Assembly: GCA_013399875.1 (NCBI GenBank)
Contig: VXAZ01001116.1
Coordinates: forward strand, 3,432,546-3,496,545
Reading direction: 5' to 3'
Length of the DNA stretch: 64,000 bases
Source of the DNA: Gymnorhina tibicen
Lineage: Eukaryota > Chordata > Aves > Passeriformes > Artamidae
Both the position numbers and the translations under genes were made by a program. The notes under the pieces were generated by a model. That model saw only the letters and a program-made list of their open reading frames with translations. It was not told the DNA's origin and did no database searches. Shown in pieces: positions 26,311-37,454 of this stretch (position 1 is its first letter; each line of letters starts with the position of its first letter).

Positions 26311-27039
26311 GCTGCTGAAATAAGCCAGGTTTGCACACACTTACTAGAAAACATCTCTTCCTGCAACTGTGATAAATTACTGGTCCAAGCCAGTTTATGT
26401 ACTTAATCTAGAAATGAGTTTTATCCCCAAAGCACGGCATGAGTATTCAATTACTACAGCATCCTAGATTTCCATGAGCTGACTAATGAGCTCAAAGCAA
26501 CACACTCAGACAAGAACTAGGATTCTTCTTCATTCCAGGCTCTGATTCTTAGTCCACCAGTTCCTTGCTGTATGGGCAGTCCCATTACAGAGCTCATTGC
26601 CAGCCCCCAGCACTCCGCCCTCACTGCGTACTGTGCTAACACATATGCCATATTACAGACATTCATATTACATTGCAAGATCCTAAAGGAACCAAGTGAT
26701 CAAATCTTGCATGGGGTACAGAAAAAGATGAACACTGTGAAAATTAAATGCTAATGAAATACTGTACAAGTGAGTAACACAATAACATCCCATCTACAGC
26801 TCCAAAAGCTAAGGAAAAGTCATGCATAGTACAGAAATTATGGCAATTTTGGGCTTTCTTAGATTTTTGGAGGCTGAAAAGCAAAACTTCCTCTGCCCCT
26901 TGCATTTATTATTTCCCAGAAATGTAGGAAGTAAGCCAGCATGCCAACTTTTAAGCATAAAGTAAAATGAAATTGAAACTGATTATTGTTTTTAAGCAAT
27001 TGCCCTTGAGGCCACCCAACAGTAGTGTTTCTAAAGCAG

Positions 27040-27045
27040 TCCTAC
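27040..27045 (-). other. 5' splice donor of the LHFPL3 exon
   Basis: The exon ends ...AACAAAG and is followed by GTAGGA. The GT is at 27045-27044. Splicing here leaves one base (G) of a split codon, consistent with the family's next residue being Val. Reading on into the intron gives non-LHFPL sequence, so the donor marks the true end of homology. Confidence 0.78.
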
Positions 27046-27282
27046 CTTTGTTTTCCAACTTGAGCTCCTCTGCTAGCAAGCTGTCTTGTCTGTTTCCAAG
27101 CACAAATGCCAGAAATGAGAGGATCAGGGCATCCAAGATTCCAATAATTGCCAGGATATACGCCCAGCGGACTGAACAAGCCCCCAGCGTGTACTTGTCT
27201 GTCTTTTCACCACACATCCGTTTTACCTCATCTGAATCCCAGCCATCAGGAAAAATCATACAACCCAGGACGAGACAGGCAG
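27046..27282 (-). CDS. LHFPL3: LHFPL tetraspan subfamily member 3, internal coding exon
   Basis: This is the only host coding exon recognised. LHFPL proteins are four-pass membrane proteins of the claudin-like superfamily. LHFPL5 partners TMC1 in hair cells and LHFPL4 partners GABA-A receptors; the role of LHFPL3 is less well known. The 237-bp exon encodes 78 whole codons plus split codons at both ends (phase 1/1). It reads [14 protein letters not shown], then [19 protein letters not shown], then the hydrophobic fourth membrane segment [18 protein letters not shown], then a cytoplasmic tail with [16 protein letters not shown]. It therefore covers the end of TM3, the second extracellular loop with a cysteine pair, TM4 and most of the tail. 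The NRQDSL/AEELK tail favours LHFPL3 over its close paralogue LHFPL4; this is from knowledge of the family, not a search. The acceptor is CCAAG at 27287-27283 after a pyrimidine tract, and the donor GTAGG starts at 27045. No frameshift or stop is present. The remaining exons were not found in the window. Confidence 0.88.
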
Positions 27283-27325
27283 CTTGGAGAAAAAAGAAAA
27301 GGAGAACAATGGGATAATGAGACCA
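27283..27325 (-). other. 3' splice acceptor and pyrimidine tract of the LHFPL3 exon
   Basis: Read on the minus strand, a C/T-dominated run leads directly to the AG at 27284-27283, immediately before the first exon base at 27282. A possible branch-point context, TCTCATT, lies about 40 bases upstream. The split first codon N|CT followed by GCC TGT keeps the LHFPL reading frame, which fixes this AG as the acceptor rather than a neighbouring one. Confidence 0.8.
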
Positions 27326-27689
27326 AGCTTTCATTTTGATGAGAACCTACAAAGTTATCATTAAAGCAATAGACTTTTTCATCCTGAACTTCAAAGCTAG
27401 GTTACTAAAAAACAAGCCACAGAATTACACGCTGTGTTTAAGTATTTAATATAAAACCTAAGATGCAACATCAGTTGCACACCTTGCTTAAAAAACCTGT
27501 TACATCCTGAATCTCTGGTCAGGTTTTGCATCAGTACAATCACATTTTCCTGGTGTGACCAATTTATTCAATGCAATATGAAAGGACCACACAAAACCAA
27601 AAGGGAAAATGGTTAATAACCTGGATATTCAAAGGTAACACTGGATTACTTTCAAGTCATCAGGCAAACAAACAGTTTAACAGAGAGGA

Positions 27690-28205
27690 AAAAGACTACC
27701 TATCATTTCTGGTGATCTGCCCTTTTATCCTAACCCGTAAACACTGGACTTGCTCGCTATCCACCCCAAGACAGAGTTTGATACATTCCAAGTGTTGCCT
27801 CACAGAAGGCAACTCCACCCCAGTGCCTGCCTGGGCTGTCCCTCCTAACATTCCAATCATGGGAGCTATCCCACCACATCTGTAACTGCAGTGAGATCAA
27901 AGCCCTGTGACTGCACACAGATCTCTAGTTCCTCCTGTTTGTCCTCCATACTGCGAGCATTGGTGTGCAGGCACTTCATGGACATATTTGATTGTGTCAG
28001 TATGCCAGTACTGCACAAGGTGCACAAGGTGCAAAAGGATCCCCCACAGTCCTCTTCTGTGGTTACGGCTTTGGCTGCCTGTGCTTTGAGATGCTCTCTC
28101 TTAAGCCTTCTTTTGTTACTGGGGTGGTTGCTATAGTTTTTCCCACATCTTGTATCTGTCAAGCCTGGCTATATCCCTATCCTCCTTCAAATCTAGTTTA
28201 AAGCT
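27690..28205 (-). mobile_element. Ancient CR1 LINE fragment, start of ORF2 (endonuclease domain)
   Basis: On the minus strand a frame reads KCLHTNARSMEDKQEELEI, then CVQSQGFDLTAVTD. These match the beginning of the apurinic-like endonuclease domain of CR1 ORF2 (usual pattern 'TNARSM-NKQEELE...YDLIAITETWW'). After a stop where the ETWW motif should be, homology can be followed in broken frames toward 27.69 kb, including a VYGL-KGR stretch where CR1 has its 'LWVRIKG' motif. The reverse transcriptase is absent. Most transposed CR1 copies retain only their 3' end, so an isolated 5' endonuclease piece implies a long original copy later cut by deletion. It lies about 400 bp upstream of the LHFPL3 acceptor, in the same orientation as the gene. 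Confidence 0.78.
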
Positions 28206-28209
28206 CTCT

Positions 28210-30600
28210 CAACAAGCTCTGCTAACTCCTGAGATAAGATTCTTTGGGACTGGTGGACCTTACTTTTTGCCAGCAAAAAATCATGATCAAAAATCTCCAA
28301 ATTCTTCTGGTAACACCTGTCTTGAAGCCAGGTAGAGTCACCTTCAGCAGGAGAGGATAGCATATAAAAATAAAGTAACATAAGAGAATTCTAAAAGTAG
28401 TTATTATGTTGAATGGGTTCATTCTATGGTTTTTATTGCATTTAAGAGAATCAGAAAATCCATATGCTTCCAGCAATTATCTGTAGTGCCTTTTCTGACT
28501 CGGAAACAGGCACATTTTAGCATTTAAGCAAACAGCATTAGCCCTTGTGGCTGTTTATGGGTGATGAGATACAATGGATCCTAAACATCTTTTATAAGTC
28601 TTCATATAATATTGATGCAATATGCTCAAAATTGCAGGTATATGTGCTCATTGAAAAGAATGCATTGCGTGCATTTCAGCCTTTTAAGTTTTTGTTGAGT
28701 CAGACCTCTGTTTGGAAACCACAGTTAATGCTCCAAGTAGCTTGTGCAACCAACAGCTGCTGTCGCTGTGGGAACTGCGATAGGTTTCTTGTCTTTTCAG
28801 GACAAGCATAGACACTATCATTTTACATACCTCTAATGGCCACAAAATAAAAACAGATTTACACTGGATCAATATGATGAAATACTGGAAGAGGGGTGTG
28901 TAACAAGAGTTTAGGAATGGTAGTTTCCTTTTGACAGCTACACAATTGCTGTAGACAATGTCTTGAAAGCATGTGTGCAGGAAACATCTGACACGGAGTA
29001 CAAGATGCACCCAAGGCATTTGACGAATTCCTCCTGAACAGCTCATTTGCGTGAAAATAAAACAGCTTATAATACTTTTAAGGAAAATTAGGCTTAGAAA
29101 CATGGGTGATTAGATAAGGACCAGTCTACTCAGAACATGCAGGTTGGACAAATTGTAAATTATGTATTGCCTGCCTTAACTCATTTACACAATTACATAA
29201 GATCTTCCAAAGGCCTTAGAGACAAACAGTACAATAATTTATTTTCCTGAGCTGGTTACATACACTTCCAGAAAGTGGAGTTGCCCTCACACTTGCAAGG
29301 AACTCCACTGAAATGATGCAGCGAAAACTTCTTGTGTTCATAAAAATGTCCATATTTACCCAGCTAACTGTTGACAAAGTTTCATTTACTATATAACAGC
29401 AACTACCAAAGTGAGTTTACTTTTATTAATCATCCTCAACATGTGAGGAAGCTTAGTGCTCAGTTAATGATCAGTAGATATGGGATTTTTCTGCTAATTG
29501 TGCATGAATAGTTTGCAAATACCAACATCTCTGTGGTTTTTTGTTACACAGCAGACCAGACGTTTTCTTAGTACTTCCTAAAAGTAATTTAACTTTGTTC
29601 TTTTACACATAGGTAATTAAAAAAATGGACCCTTATCTCAGGAATTCAGTGCACAGCTTCCCAGCTGTGTTCCTCAGATTTCCAATTAACTCATCTTTCC
29701 TGAATTCTGTTCCTGCATTCTTTGATATACTTGCCTAATTTTCTCGAGTCATTCTGTTGGTTGCAGTTGGACTTCTCTTGGTAATAAGACACACAGGTAA
29801 ATGGTGGCTGGACTAGATTCCTTTGCATAAAGACATATCAAGGAGCGGATATTATTATTTTCTATTTTCTACAGTAAAGATGCTGTCTACTAAATGACCA
29901 CTTAGTCAACATCTTCAGATGCAGGAATCATACTTTATCTGTAGATGTTAACATAAGTAAGATTAGTCAACCTTGAGTCTTTATTTCTTGAGGGAATATT
30001 TTGCACTGAATGCCTTTAAGAATACAGGCTTGCTCAATAATATAAACAGGTAATGATTCTTTTATCAGCTACAAGATTGAAAAGACAGATATGAAATCCA
30101 CCTACAGATCTAGTTTGCATTGCTAGAAACTTTTACATTTAAATTCTTCTAAAGAGGATTAGAGGATTTTTCTCTAAAAGAAAATTACTTTCAGTTTTAT
30201 ACAAATCTGAAAAATTGAAATGATTTTGTGCAATTTCAGTGAAACTACTAAGAGATGATTTTATAACACTAACATGGGTCCCATATCTTTGTCTAAACTT
30301 CCATTGACTCTAATGGCAACGTTACTGAAAAGCTACTACCATTTAACTATTAAGTAGTAATAGTGTTCTAGTGAATTCAGAAAGTTTTGGATTTGGAAAG
30401 CTCATCGACTAAATGAAAACCATTAAATCATCAGTTCCTGCAGACTCACTGATTCAAGTAAGAAAAAAGTTGAATCTATATTGGTTGAAAGCAGTCTTCT
30501 ATGTGTGATCTGGATACATCAGATCAGTACCACCTTTCTAAGCCTGCAGACAGCCCAGCCTAGGACCTCTGTAGCTAACCAAGGGCCTTCATGATAAGCA
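28210..30600. other. Intronic sequence without recognised features
   Basis: No exon, RNA gene or clear transposon was seen. The first 150 bp may belong to the 5' part of the neighbouring CR1 endonuclease fragment, but I could not confirm this. The 139-codon minus-strand frame at 28684-29103 is cysteine- and serine-rich without motifs and is treated as chance. Confidence 0.4.
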
Positions 30601-30605
30601 GCAGG

Positions 30606-31986
30606 GGGAAATTGATAAACGACTGACTAGTGTCACTGACACCATTCAGAACCATTTGGACAACTGTAAAACTTACAAGAATCATATCCACATTGTTTTC
30701 TCTTTGGTTGCTTGAGAAAGCTTCTGGCAGGATTATTATCTTTGTAATGATGGCCCTGGGTTTCTTCCATTTCTTCCTCTCCTATGATGACAAGCTGACT
30801 AGCTTAGTAGATGAGGGAAAGGCTGTGGCTGTTGTCTACCTACAGTTTACTAAAGCCTTTGAGGCTGTTTCCAACTGTATTCTCCTGGATAAACTGGCTG
30901 CTCATGGCTTGGACTGGCATAATTTTCACTAGGTAAAAAAACTGTCTGGATGGCCAAGCCCAGAGAGTGATGGTGAATGGAGTTAAACCCAGGTGGTGGC
31001 TGGGCACGAGTGGTGTTTCCCATGGCTCAGTACTGTGGCCTGTTTAATATCTTTATCAATGACCAGGACAAGGGGATCAAGTGTGCCCTCAGTCAGTTTT
31101 CAGATGGCACCAAGTTGGGCAGGAGTCCTGATTTGTTGGAGTGCAGGAAGGCTCTGCAGAGAGATTTGGACAGGCTGGGTAGATGGGCCAAGGCCAACTG
31201 TGTGAGGTTCAACAAGGTCAAGTGCCAGGTCCTGCACTTGGGCCACAAAAACCCCAGGCAGCGCCACAGGCTGGGGACACAGTACTTGGAAAAAGGCCCA
31301 GAGGAAAAGGACCTGGGGGTGCTGGTTGACAGTGGCTGAACATGAGCCTGTGTGTGCCCAGGTGGCCAAGAAGGCCAATGGCATCCTGACTGCATCAGAA
31401 ACAGTGTGGCCAGCAGGACCAGGGCACTTAAGATCCTTCAGTACTCAGCACTGATGAAGCCACACCTTGAATCCTCTGTCCAGTTTTGGGCCCCTCACTA
31501 CAAGACAGACATTCTCGTGCTGCAGTGTGTCCAGAGAAGGGCAAGAGAGCTGGGGAAGGGTCTGGAGCACAAATCTGATGAGGAGCAGCTGGAGGAGCTG
31601 GAGTTGTTCAGCCTGGAGAAAAGGAGGCTCAGGGGAGACCTTATTGGTCTCTACAACTTCCTGAAAGGAGGTTGTGGCCAGGAGGGGGTCAATCTGTTTG
31701 CCCAAGTAACAAGCAACAGGATAAGAGGAAACGGCCTCAAGTTGCACCAGGGGAGGTTTAGACTGGGTATTAGGAAAAATTTCTTCACTGAAAGGCTTGT
31801 CAAGCATTGGAAGAGGCTGTACATGGAAGCGGTGGAGTCACCATCCCTGGAGACATTTAAAAGATGTATAGATGTGGGGCTTAGGGACATGGTTCAGTGG
31901 TGGACTTGGCAGTGTAGAGTTAAAGATTGGACTTGATGATCTTAGAGGTCTCTTTCAACTTAAATGATTCTGTGATTCTATGACTC
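30606..31986 (+). mobile_element. CR1 LINE, 5'-truncated, reverse transcriptase to 3' tail
   Basis: About 1.4 kb of CR1 ORF2 and 3' UTR is present. In broken frames it shows the RT regions in order. DEGKAVAVVYLQFTKAFEAV covers the first catalytic-Asp region, with Gln at the usual Asp position of 'LDFSKAFD'. [18 protein letters not shown] and FSDGTKLG follow at the FADD site, with the second catalytic Asp pair altered to D-G. The CR1 C-terminal blocks come next: [38 protein letters not shown] and [19 protein letters not shown] stop and frameshift near 31337-31350 separate the two longest frames; the second, at 31352-31936, is the longest open frame in the window. The element ends TGATTCTGTGATTCTATGA. 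It cannot encode a working RT. The left limit is approximate. Confidence 0.93.
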
Positions 31987-32005
31987 CTATAAGACATGGA
32001 GTAAG

Positions 32006-32160
32006 AATCATAGAATGCTTGTGTTGGAAGGGACTTTAAAGACCATTTAGTTCACCCACCAGGTTGCTCAGAGCCCCATCCAGTCCAGCCTTAAACATTT
32101 CCAGGGATGGTATATACAACTTCTTTGGGCAACCTGTTCCAGTGCCTCACGACCCAAACA
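32006..32160 (-). mobile_element. CR1 LINE 3' end, opposite strand, tail to tail with its neighbour
   Basis: Read on the plus strand it starts AATCATAGAATG, the reverse of a CR1 3' tail. GTTGGAAGGGACTTTAAAGA follows, then a CAGGTTGCTCAGAGCCCCAT block, TTTCCAGGGATGG and GGGCAACCTGTTCCAGTGCC. This is the standard order of a reverse-oriented avian CR1 3' UTR and C-terminus. The copy stops before the RT. Its 3' end lies about 20 bp from the 3' end of the plus-strand CR1 at 30606-31986. Confidence 0.9.
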
Positions 32161-35100
32161 GTTGCTTTCTCCTACATATTGGAGTCTCCTACATATGGAA
32201 GCATATTCAAGCTTTTAAAAAATAATTAATAAACAGCATTAATAAACATGCCTTATATATTTTCTTGTCTTCTTAAAAAGCTTTTTCTCATGTGAACAGC
32301 TATCAGAAACTGTCACATGGTTTTCCTTTAGGGCTTTGAGTGACAAGACAAATTATTCATACTAGGAGAGAGAGCCCAGGATTTTTACCTCCTGGGATGA
32401 AAGGATGCAGATACAACACTTTCAGAGATTGGAAACAGACCCTGAATTGTTGCTGGCACTGACAGACTTGTGACTCTGACCAAGCTAATATTATCACAGC
32501 CTGTGCTCTGTGCGTGAGCTCAAATGGTAATTAGCAAACAAGTAGTTCACAATCCTATGGTTCTGCCAAATATGGTGACAGATTAATATTATATCATTGC
32601 ATGAAATGAGGTTCTATTTATAAAAAAAGCTGACTGCTATGCAGGAAACCAGTGCTGAGAAATTCCCGCTGGCAGGATTCCTCTCTCATCTTCTTTCTTT
32701 TCCTGACAACAGACCAAATTTGCTTGCGTGTAGAGTATGATGATGGCAAGTTTCCTGATAAAGGAGTAAAAAAAATGGAATGGGAATTATGCTGACCATC
32801 TCTTTTTTTTTCCATGCCCACATATGCAAGAGTCTTCAAACCAAAAATGCAAGAGGCTTTTTGTTTCCTTTTTTTCCCTCTCCTAAATGGTATTTACAAA
32901 AACAGTGACCCATTAAATTTCTGGTAAACTGAACAGAGTTTTTGCCAGCCGTGTTGGTGATTAGGATCAGTCTTTCAGGAGCTTGTAGCTGGGAAAGAAG
33001 GAAGTGCTGAGTGCAGGTGGCTGGAGACATACTGAAGGCGGCTGAAGACACAGGGTCAAATACAGTCCTGAGTAAAGACAGAGGCTACACACCCATCAAC
33101 TGAGATTGATCCAAGTGATACGGACTGCACTGCTGAGTGGGGCAGTAATCCTCTGTGTTTATATTTATGTCATGGCTTGGAGGAAATGTGCAATTTTGAA
33201 GCAAATGGCATGATTCTCTTCATTTACTGATTCCATCCACAGAAACAGTTCTGCTGCATGCAAAACAGAGTATTTCTGGAGGAGCCTAGAAGTTAATTTC
33301 CAAAAGTTCTTCAACACTGAGTGGGGACCTTAAAATTCTGGCTCAATGTATGAGCTTCATCACCACAAAACCTGTGCCTAAGAGAAAGCTCTTGAACTAT
33401 GAAGAGCTTCGTAATACCTGAAATAGTTCTTGTGCAATACAAAGAAGCAAATGTCATGTATGACTTCTTTATGCTGTGTTTGAAGGCTGCCAGATACAAT
33501 GTCCACCTTTGAAGAAGTTCTTCAGAGAGGTGCTAGCTGGCTCCCCAGGAGATAACACAGCCTGTTAATTTGTGCATAAGCAGACTGAAAATTCCTGGTT
33601 GTGCTCATAGATGGCTGCTAACCACATGACTGCTATTGAGTATGAGGCAGTCAGTGAGAAAAGCGTAATGAAATTTAAGATTCAAGGGCAGTGTTCTTAG
33701 ACAGATGGAGTGATAAAATCCTATCCGGACTTCTGTGTCCTGAGCTTCCATGTGGGACAAGGGAGGTGCCCTGTGGAATTGCTCCAGGACATTGATATGA
33801 TGCTCCCAGCAACCTCCTCCCCACAAGCGAAGGAGCAAAGGTTTGTGTGTTAATCTTCCTTCAAAAAACTTCAAACAACATGTATAATGGGGACATTTTG
33901 TCCAGGAAACAGAACTATTTCTGATTTGGAGTAAAACCCTAAAGCCCCATGTGATGAGGATGCGAGAGGCTTCAGCAGTAACTACTTTAATATACATATT
34001 CTCTGATTTCACATCATCTTACTTGGTAATGTAGACAAGCCTGAATTTCTCCACAGGATTAAGAACATTTTTAGATGGTGCTAAGGGGGAGAAAAATAGG
34101 AAAACCTTCCACTGCATTCCTGTGATAATATTAAAGACACGATGCAATTATGGCCATTTGACTTAATAGGGCCTGGACCTTCTGAGGCCAAATCTGATAA
34201 GAATATACATATATTAAGAGATATGTGTATTTCACATGCTGATTTTAGAAAAGGGAAAAAGAAGACCAAACATTCAGTGACTGGACAGTAAAGATAAAGA
34301 AAATAATATTGTGGAAAGTGGTAGTGAGGTAAGTGTTAGGGTCCGGGAGAGAAGACTGGCTGAGAAGACAGGTAGCAGACATTTTGATGCTTGCTAGTTA
34401 TGCTTAGGCAGGAAAATGGAATAATTTGATCAGCTGTTGCAAGATGTGAAGCTGGATATAACAGAAGTAGGGGTGACTGACAGCTATATCCAAAGACAAG
34501 CACTATAGAACATGAATTGTTCAGAAAGATGGAAACAATTGAGAAAGTGAAGTAATGTTATTTGGAGAAATGTGTTAAACTGTAAATAAGTAGAAAAGAA
34601 TAGCAATGATAGTGCAATCTACTTCAGTTAAATTAACTGTAAGGGAAATTTTACTGCACTAAGGGGACCTGTTTCAGACCTCATGTGTTCATATTTGGAT
34701 AGAAAATTCTTTGATTTGATAGAGACAGAAATTCTGTGTGGGGTTGTATCATCTTGGGAGCATTTAACTTCCAAGTTTTGATCATTAGCTACGATAATTA
34801 AACTTTGAGATTAATGCAGTTCTATGAATAATTTAGTTAGTGCAACAACTATATTAGCTGGTGAATGAGGATAATGTAAGAACATCATAGATTTTTGTAA
34901 GTGTGTGGCAGGTGACTCACAAGGTGGGTCCCAATGACTCCTTGTGAAAGAACACAACTTCTGGTTGTGGTTATATGCAATAGGTATTTATAGTGCCTTG
35001 TCCAGAAAAAATATGGAAGCTGGGGACTATCAATGGATGCAGGCCTAATCACTATGTGGGCAAAAAATCCTTAGAAATGTCGTGACAACAAATTGCTAAT

Positions 35101-36779
35101 AGCTGTAGCAGAGGTAGATGACTAATTGATGAAAAGTGGGTAAATTGAAATCATATATGCCAAGAGATAAAAATACTTCTTTACAATGAATCAGGTATGG
35201 GAGGTGGTACAGCTGGAAACCCACAGGAAGGTGCTTGTCAAAAGTTACATTTACACTGTATCACCTCCTGTGGTGTCCAAAGGCCCTGGGATCTAACAAA
35301 TTTTTCTTCTCATTTTCTGTTTTAAGTGTCTAAAATAACAAGAGAACTGTGTCACAACCCACTGGAGTTTTCTGTAATGTGTCTTTGTGCCACAGGATGT
35401 GTGTTATGAGGTCTGTGTGTCAGCTGGGGTCCATGCCCAGAGATCACGGCGATAACAAAGGCGCTTGCAAATGCCCGTGCTGAGGGCCACGACCCGGGTG
35501 TCAGTCGTCATGCAGGCAGCTTGTCTGATGCTGTGGCCATATCCAAAAAGCATTTTTCTCACATGCTAGGCTTACCATTGAAAGTGTTTATTTCTAATGT
35601 TGTCACAGAGGAGCCTTACATCTTTCTAATTTAATGTTAACTTCTCTTTGCAGAACCTGTTCTTCAGCCAGAACGTATCAAACCATGGCATACTCACATG
35701 TGCTAGATCTAATTAATTAATAAATTCAACACAAGTACTGTGTAGGCTACAGCAGACAGACTGGAAAATAGGTGTTAATACGAATGGCATAGGCTAGAAA
35801 TTGCTTGAGATATATACAGCTGACATTCCACCACAAGGTACTGATCCAAGTAGCGAAGATATTTTAAACATGGTAAAGACAAGGAAGAGCTGAAAATAAC
35901 TTTGCTTTCAATGACCATGAGTCAATTCAATTTAAATAAAATGAGAATATGAATAAAAATGCTTTTGAACCTGGGTTTTAATGCATATTTCAGATGGACA
36001 AACTTTTTAGAAGGCTAAAGAAACTAACAAGTTAACTAGACTGAAGAAGTTCAAACTAATTGTGGGGCAAACCTTGAATTTTTTTGGACAAAGATGTAAA
36101 TTTTCTGAAGTATCTTGACAAGATAAATGAAATTCCAGGGATACTTTCAGCTCTGTATCAATAACTAACAAACTCTGTTTCATTCTACCCTCATTACCTA
36201 TCTTCCCAAAAAAACCCTTGGGGAAAAAAAAGATGTGAGTAGAGACCTTAGAAATTCCAGGAAAAGAAACTAATTAGCAAAGAAAGATACATTTTGAAGG
36301 TTAGGTAATGCATGGCTGAAAGATAGCTTGCCAAAAGTCAAGCTGTGCTAACTCTAAGACAAATTGAAACAAATAGTCTAGTAAATCTTGAATGAGGTTA
36401 ATAAAGAAGAAAAGCAGGTATGGAGTGGGGCTGGGGTTAGGACCTAATTCTTTGTCTCATCTTTCAATGAGGAGGATGATAGAAAAGAGGATGATGATGC
36501 TGTGACAGCTTGGCACGAGCATTTGGAAATGGAAACTCCTGCCTCCAAGTCCATAGCATAGAAAACAATCATAATGTGCTCAAGCTGGAGGAATGGACGT
36601 TCAAACCCCAAACACTGAAATAACCAACACACTGAACTGCAAAGGTGTTAAGAAGGTTTTTAAAATCAAATTTATTGTTGAGATAGTGGTGAAGAGCATA
36701 TGTGCTACCTACATTTTAGGAAAAAAGAGACAAAATTGAGAACTGAAAAGTAATTGGAGCAACTAGTCACCATTTAGTT
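32161..36779. other. Intronic sequence without recognised genes or transposons
   Basis: No coding exon or clear mobile element was seen. A 30-bp stretch near 32170-32195 repeats TCTCCTACATAT. The 135-codon minus-strand frame at 33605-34012 has no recognisable motif. Parts of 34.0-35.3 kb are purine-rich and could contain decayed repeat sequence, but nothing could be assigned. Confidence 0.4.
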
Positions 36780-37452
36780 TTATTCCAGTTCTTTGAATAA
36801 TTATTGAAGGAAAGAATAATTAAAGACATGGAGAGAACAGTAACACTTTTCAGAAAGCATTTGATCCTTTGTCATATAGAAACACTTATTAACTGGAAAA
36901 TACAGAGGTTAACATGAGAATTTAAGGTGTTTAAGCTACTTGTTCATGGGCAGTTGTCATTTTTTGCTCGAAAGAAAAGCCTCCAGCTGTTGTGAACATA
37001 CATTGGGCACCTCAAGGATCAGCCTGGGTGTCAATCATTTAGTGTTTTCATCAGCAGCTCTGGCAAGAGTAGAGGTTTGGTAGTAAAACCCACTGATGGG
37101 AGGCACTATCAATGCAGAATACTATTGGGACAAATGATGGAGACAACGTGTATGTTGATCATCTCTTGGAGGATCATGAGACACCAGTGAAGTGAACCAA
37201 TGAAAAAGAGTTTTAGCAGTACTAGGGGGAGTTTTTGAAGCATAATGTAAGCACTAGACCCATCTGATGCTGGTGGTTTCCAAGCTTTGGAAGAGTGATA
37301 TTTGCAGTGACCAGTTAATCAGAGCAAGGTTATTTCAGTATGTAATGAGGTATTTTAGGAAGGATATTGCATGAAGCTGTAACCGCCCATGATTAGGGGA
37401 CTAGATATGAGGATTTAGTAGTTCTTTTCCTGGCCTATGTTCTTATGAGGAG
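36780..37452 (+). mobile_element. Very old CR1-like LINE, decayed reverse transcriptase to 3' end
   Basis: Scattered blocks in CR1 order are visible. An ATTATTGAAGGAAAGAATAA block (RT N-terminal 'I-ERII-KD') comes first, then a CAGAAAGCATTTGATCC block ('SKAFD'). A GGGCACCTCAAGGATCAGCC block corresponds to 'GVPQGSVLG', and ATTTAGTGTTTTCATCAGCA follows at 'LF-IFIND'. AACCCACTGATGGGAGG stands where 'FADDTKLGG' is expected. The copy closes with GGGGACTAGATATGAGGA and a TGGCCTATGTTCTTATGA tail, typical of old amniote CR1 families rather than the younger ATTCTATGA type. All frames are broken. The order and spacing support the call despite strong decay. Confidence 0.68.
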
Positions 37453-37454
37453 GC

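Larger units (their letters stand above)
1..27045 (-). other. Inferred downstream intron of LHFPL3 (partial, runs off the left edge)
   Basis: This stretch follows the donor of the LHFPL3 exon in transcript direction and contains no recognisable coding exon. It holds a CR1 tail, a solo LTR and an old CR1 fragment, listed separately. The last LHFPL3 exon is expected to encode only about nine residues and a stop, too short to find by eye, so I cannot exclude that it lies here. Calling this intron is inference from the exon's phase and position. Confidence 0.65.

Noticed and set aside
31352..31936. Longest open frame (194 codons) as a possible host gene
   Set aside because: Its translation is the CR1 reverse-transcriptase C-terminus. 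It begins after a frameshift and lies inside a truncated CR1 copy.
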